Shown one piece after another: positions 5,597 to 5,996 of a stretch of DNA of 5,996 nucleotides. The notes under the pieces are model-generated. The model had not been told where the DNA came from, did no database searches, and worked only from the letters and a program-made list of their open reading frames with translations. A program made the position numbers and the translations under genes. Source of the DNA: Acidimicrobiia bacterium (GTDB lineage Bacteria; Actinomycetota; Acidimicrobiia; Acidimicrobiales; Acidimicrobilacustridaceae); contig VERC01000157.1 in NCBI GenBank assembly GCA_018882825.1, forward strand, positions 1 through 5,996, in the 5' to 3' direction. Within the stretch, counting starts at the first letter, position 1, and every line of letters starts with the position of its first letter.

Positions 5597-5996
5597 CGGC
5601 TCTGCCTCCACGGGGTGATCGGTGTGACGTCGCGTCGTCCGGTGAACGGCAGCGGCTCGTCGGTGCCGTTCGCCGCAGCACGGTAGGCGGCGTACACGAT
5701 CTGCAACACCTCCCGACCGAACCGCACGTCGACGCTCGGCGCCTGGCCGTCGACGACCCGAGCCAGGTCCTGGAGTTGGGCGACGTGACCGAGGAGTTCG
5801 ACGTGGGGGTCGACGTCGTGATGTCGCGGCGGCAGGGTCACGGGATCGCCGTTGTGCTCGAGATCGGCGACGGGCAGCAGATCGGCGCGCACCACGTCGG
5901 TGTCGCTCGACACCTGGACATCCCAGATGCTGCTGGGCGAGCGCCAGTCGACCTCCACCCTGGCCACCGCCCCCGAGGCGAAGTGCACCAGCACCT
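5593..5996 (-). CDS. Gfo/Idh/MocA family oxidoreductase, C-terminal part (5'-partial)
   Basis: The C-terminal part of an NAD(P)-dependent sugar or cyclitol dehydrogenase-like protein; the gene enters from the right edge, so the N-terminal Rossmann domain is outside the window. About 133 residues are present. LVHFASGAVARVEVDW (2-17 of the visible part) matches the beta-sheet segment of the family's substrate domain (pattern: hydrophobic strand, F.SGA, then VE..W). Near the end, RFGREVLQIVYAAYRAAANG followed by TDEPLPF matches the family's usual tail, in which a helix is followed by G...LP. The GTG at 5992-5994 is in frame but is almost certainly internal, since a full protein is about 330-390 residues. 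The stop overlaps the sulfotransferase ATG by four bases, so the two are one operon. Assignment rests on the C-terminal pattern only; substrate and cofactor cannot be judged. Confidence 0.75.
   Translation of the reverse strand, partial: VLVHFASGAVARVEVDWRSPSSIWDVQVSSDTDVVRADLLPVADLEHNGDPVTLPPRHHDVDPHVELLGHVAQLQDLARVVDGQAPSVDVRFGREVLQIVYAAYRAAANGTDEPLPFTGRRDVTPITPWRQSR
5605..5609 (-). promoter_or_regulatory. Shine-Dalgarno deciding the sulfotransferase start
   Basis: The minus strand reads GGAGG here, eight bases before the ATG at 5596 and inside the end of the upstream oxidoreductase gene. Together with the ATGA stop/start overlap at 5593-5596 it points to coupled re-initiation and to 5596 rather than the GTG at 5611. 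Confidence 0.75.

Noticed and set aside
1..5996. CRISPR array, insertion sequence, phage genes or riboswitch
   Set aside because: No regularly spaced repeats, no transposase or phage motifs, and no intergenic gap above 165 bp that could hold a large structured leader.

Overview
The window is GC-rich, with strong G/C bias at third codon positions, GTG as well as ATG starts, and long open shadow frames opposite real genes. A Streptomyces-type phospholipase D, a Sulfotransferase_3-like enzyme and a tRNA without encoded CCA fit a high-GC actinomycete (Actinomycetota). The mix is compatible with Acidimicrobiia or a related environmental lineage, but this is inference and no marker gene fixes it.

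Layout, left to right. (1) 1-750, plus: an inositol-monophosphatase-family phosphatase, open at the left edge. (2) 804-877, plus: a complete tRNA-Val (anticodon TAC), with a plausible -10 box and a perfect 14-bp palindrome in the short spacer before it. (3) 921-2582 and 2608-3228, minus: a two-gene unit. The promoter-proximal gene encodes an unrecognised single-pass protein with a Pro/Ser/Thr linker and a small four-cysteine outer domain. The second encodes a Streptomyces-type phospholipase D with two HKD motifs and a lipobox. (4) 3229-3393: a divergent intergenic region that should hold the promoters of unit 3 and of the next gene. (5) 3394-4434, plus: a zinc-independent quinone oxidoreductase of the MDR superfamily. 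(6) 4439-5596 and 5593-5996, minus: a sulfotransferase translationally coupled (ATGA overlap) to an upstream Gfo/Idh/MocA-family oxidoreductase that runs off the right edge.

Most genes look like ordinary metabolic genes. The most unusual part is the 2.3-kb minus-strand unit at 921-3228. There a phospholipase D that is freely secreted in Streptomyces appears to be tethered as a lipoprotein. It is co-transcribed with an extracytoplasmic anchored protein whose outer domain looks internally duplicated. Both products are predicted to sit on the outer face of the membrane, so they may act together on phospholipids there; this is inferred from gene order and topology only. The sulfotransferase/oxidoreductase pair may modify a common small molecule or sugar, but the substrate cannot be read from sequence.
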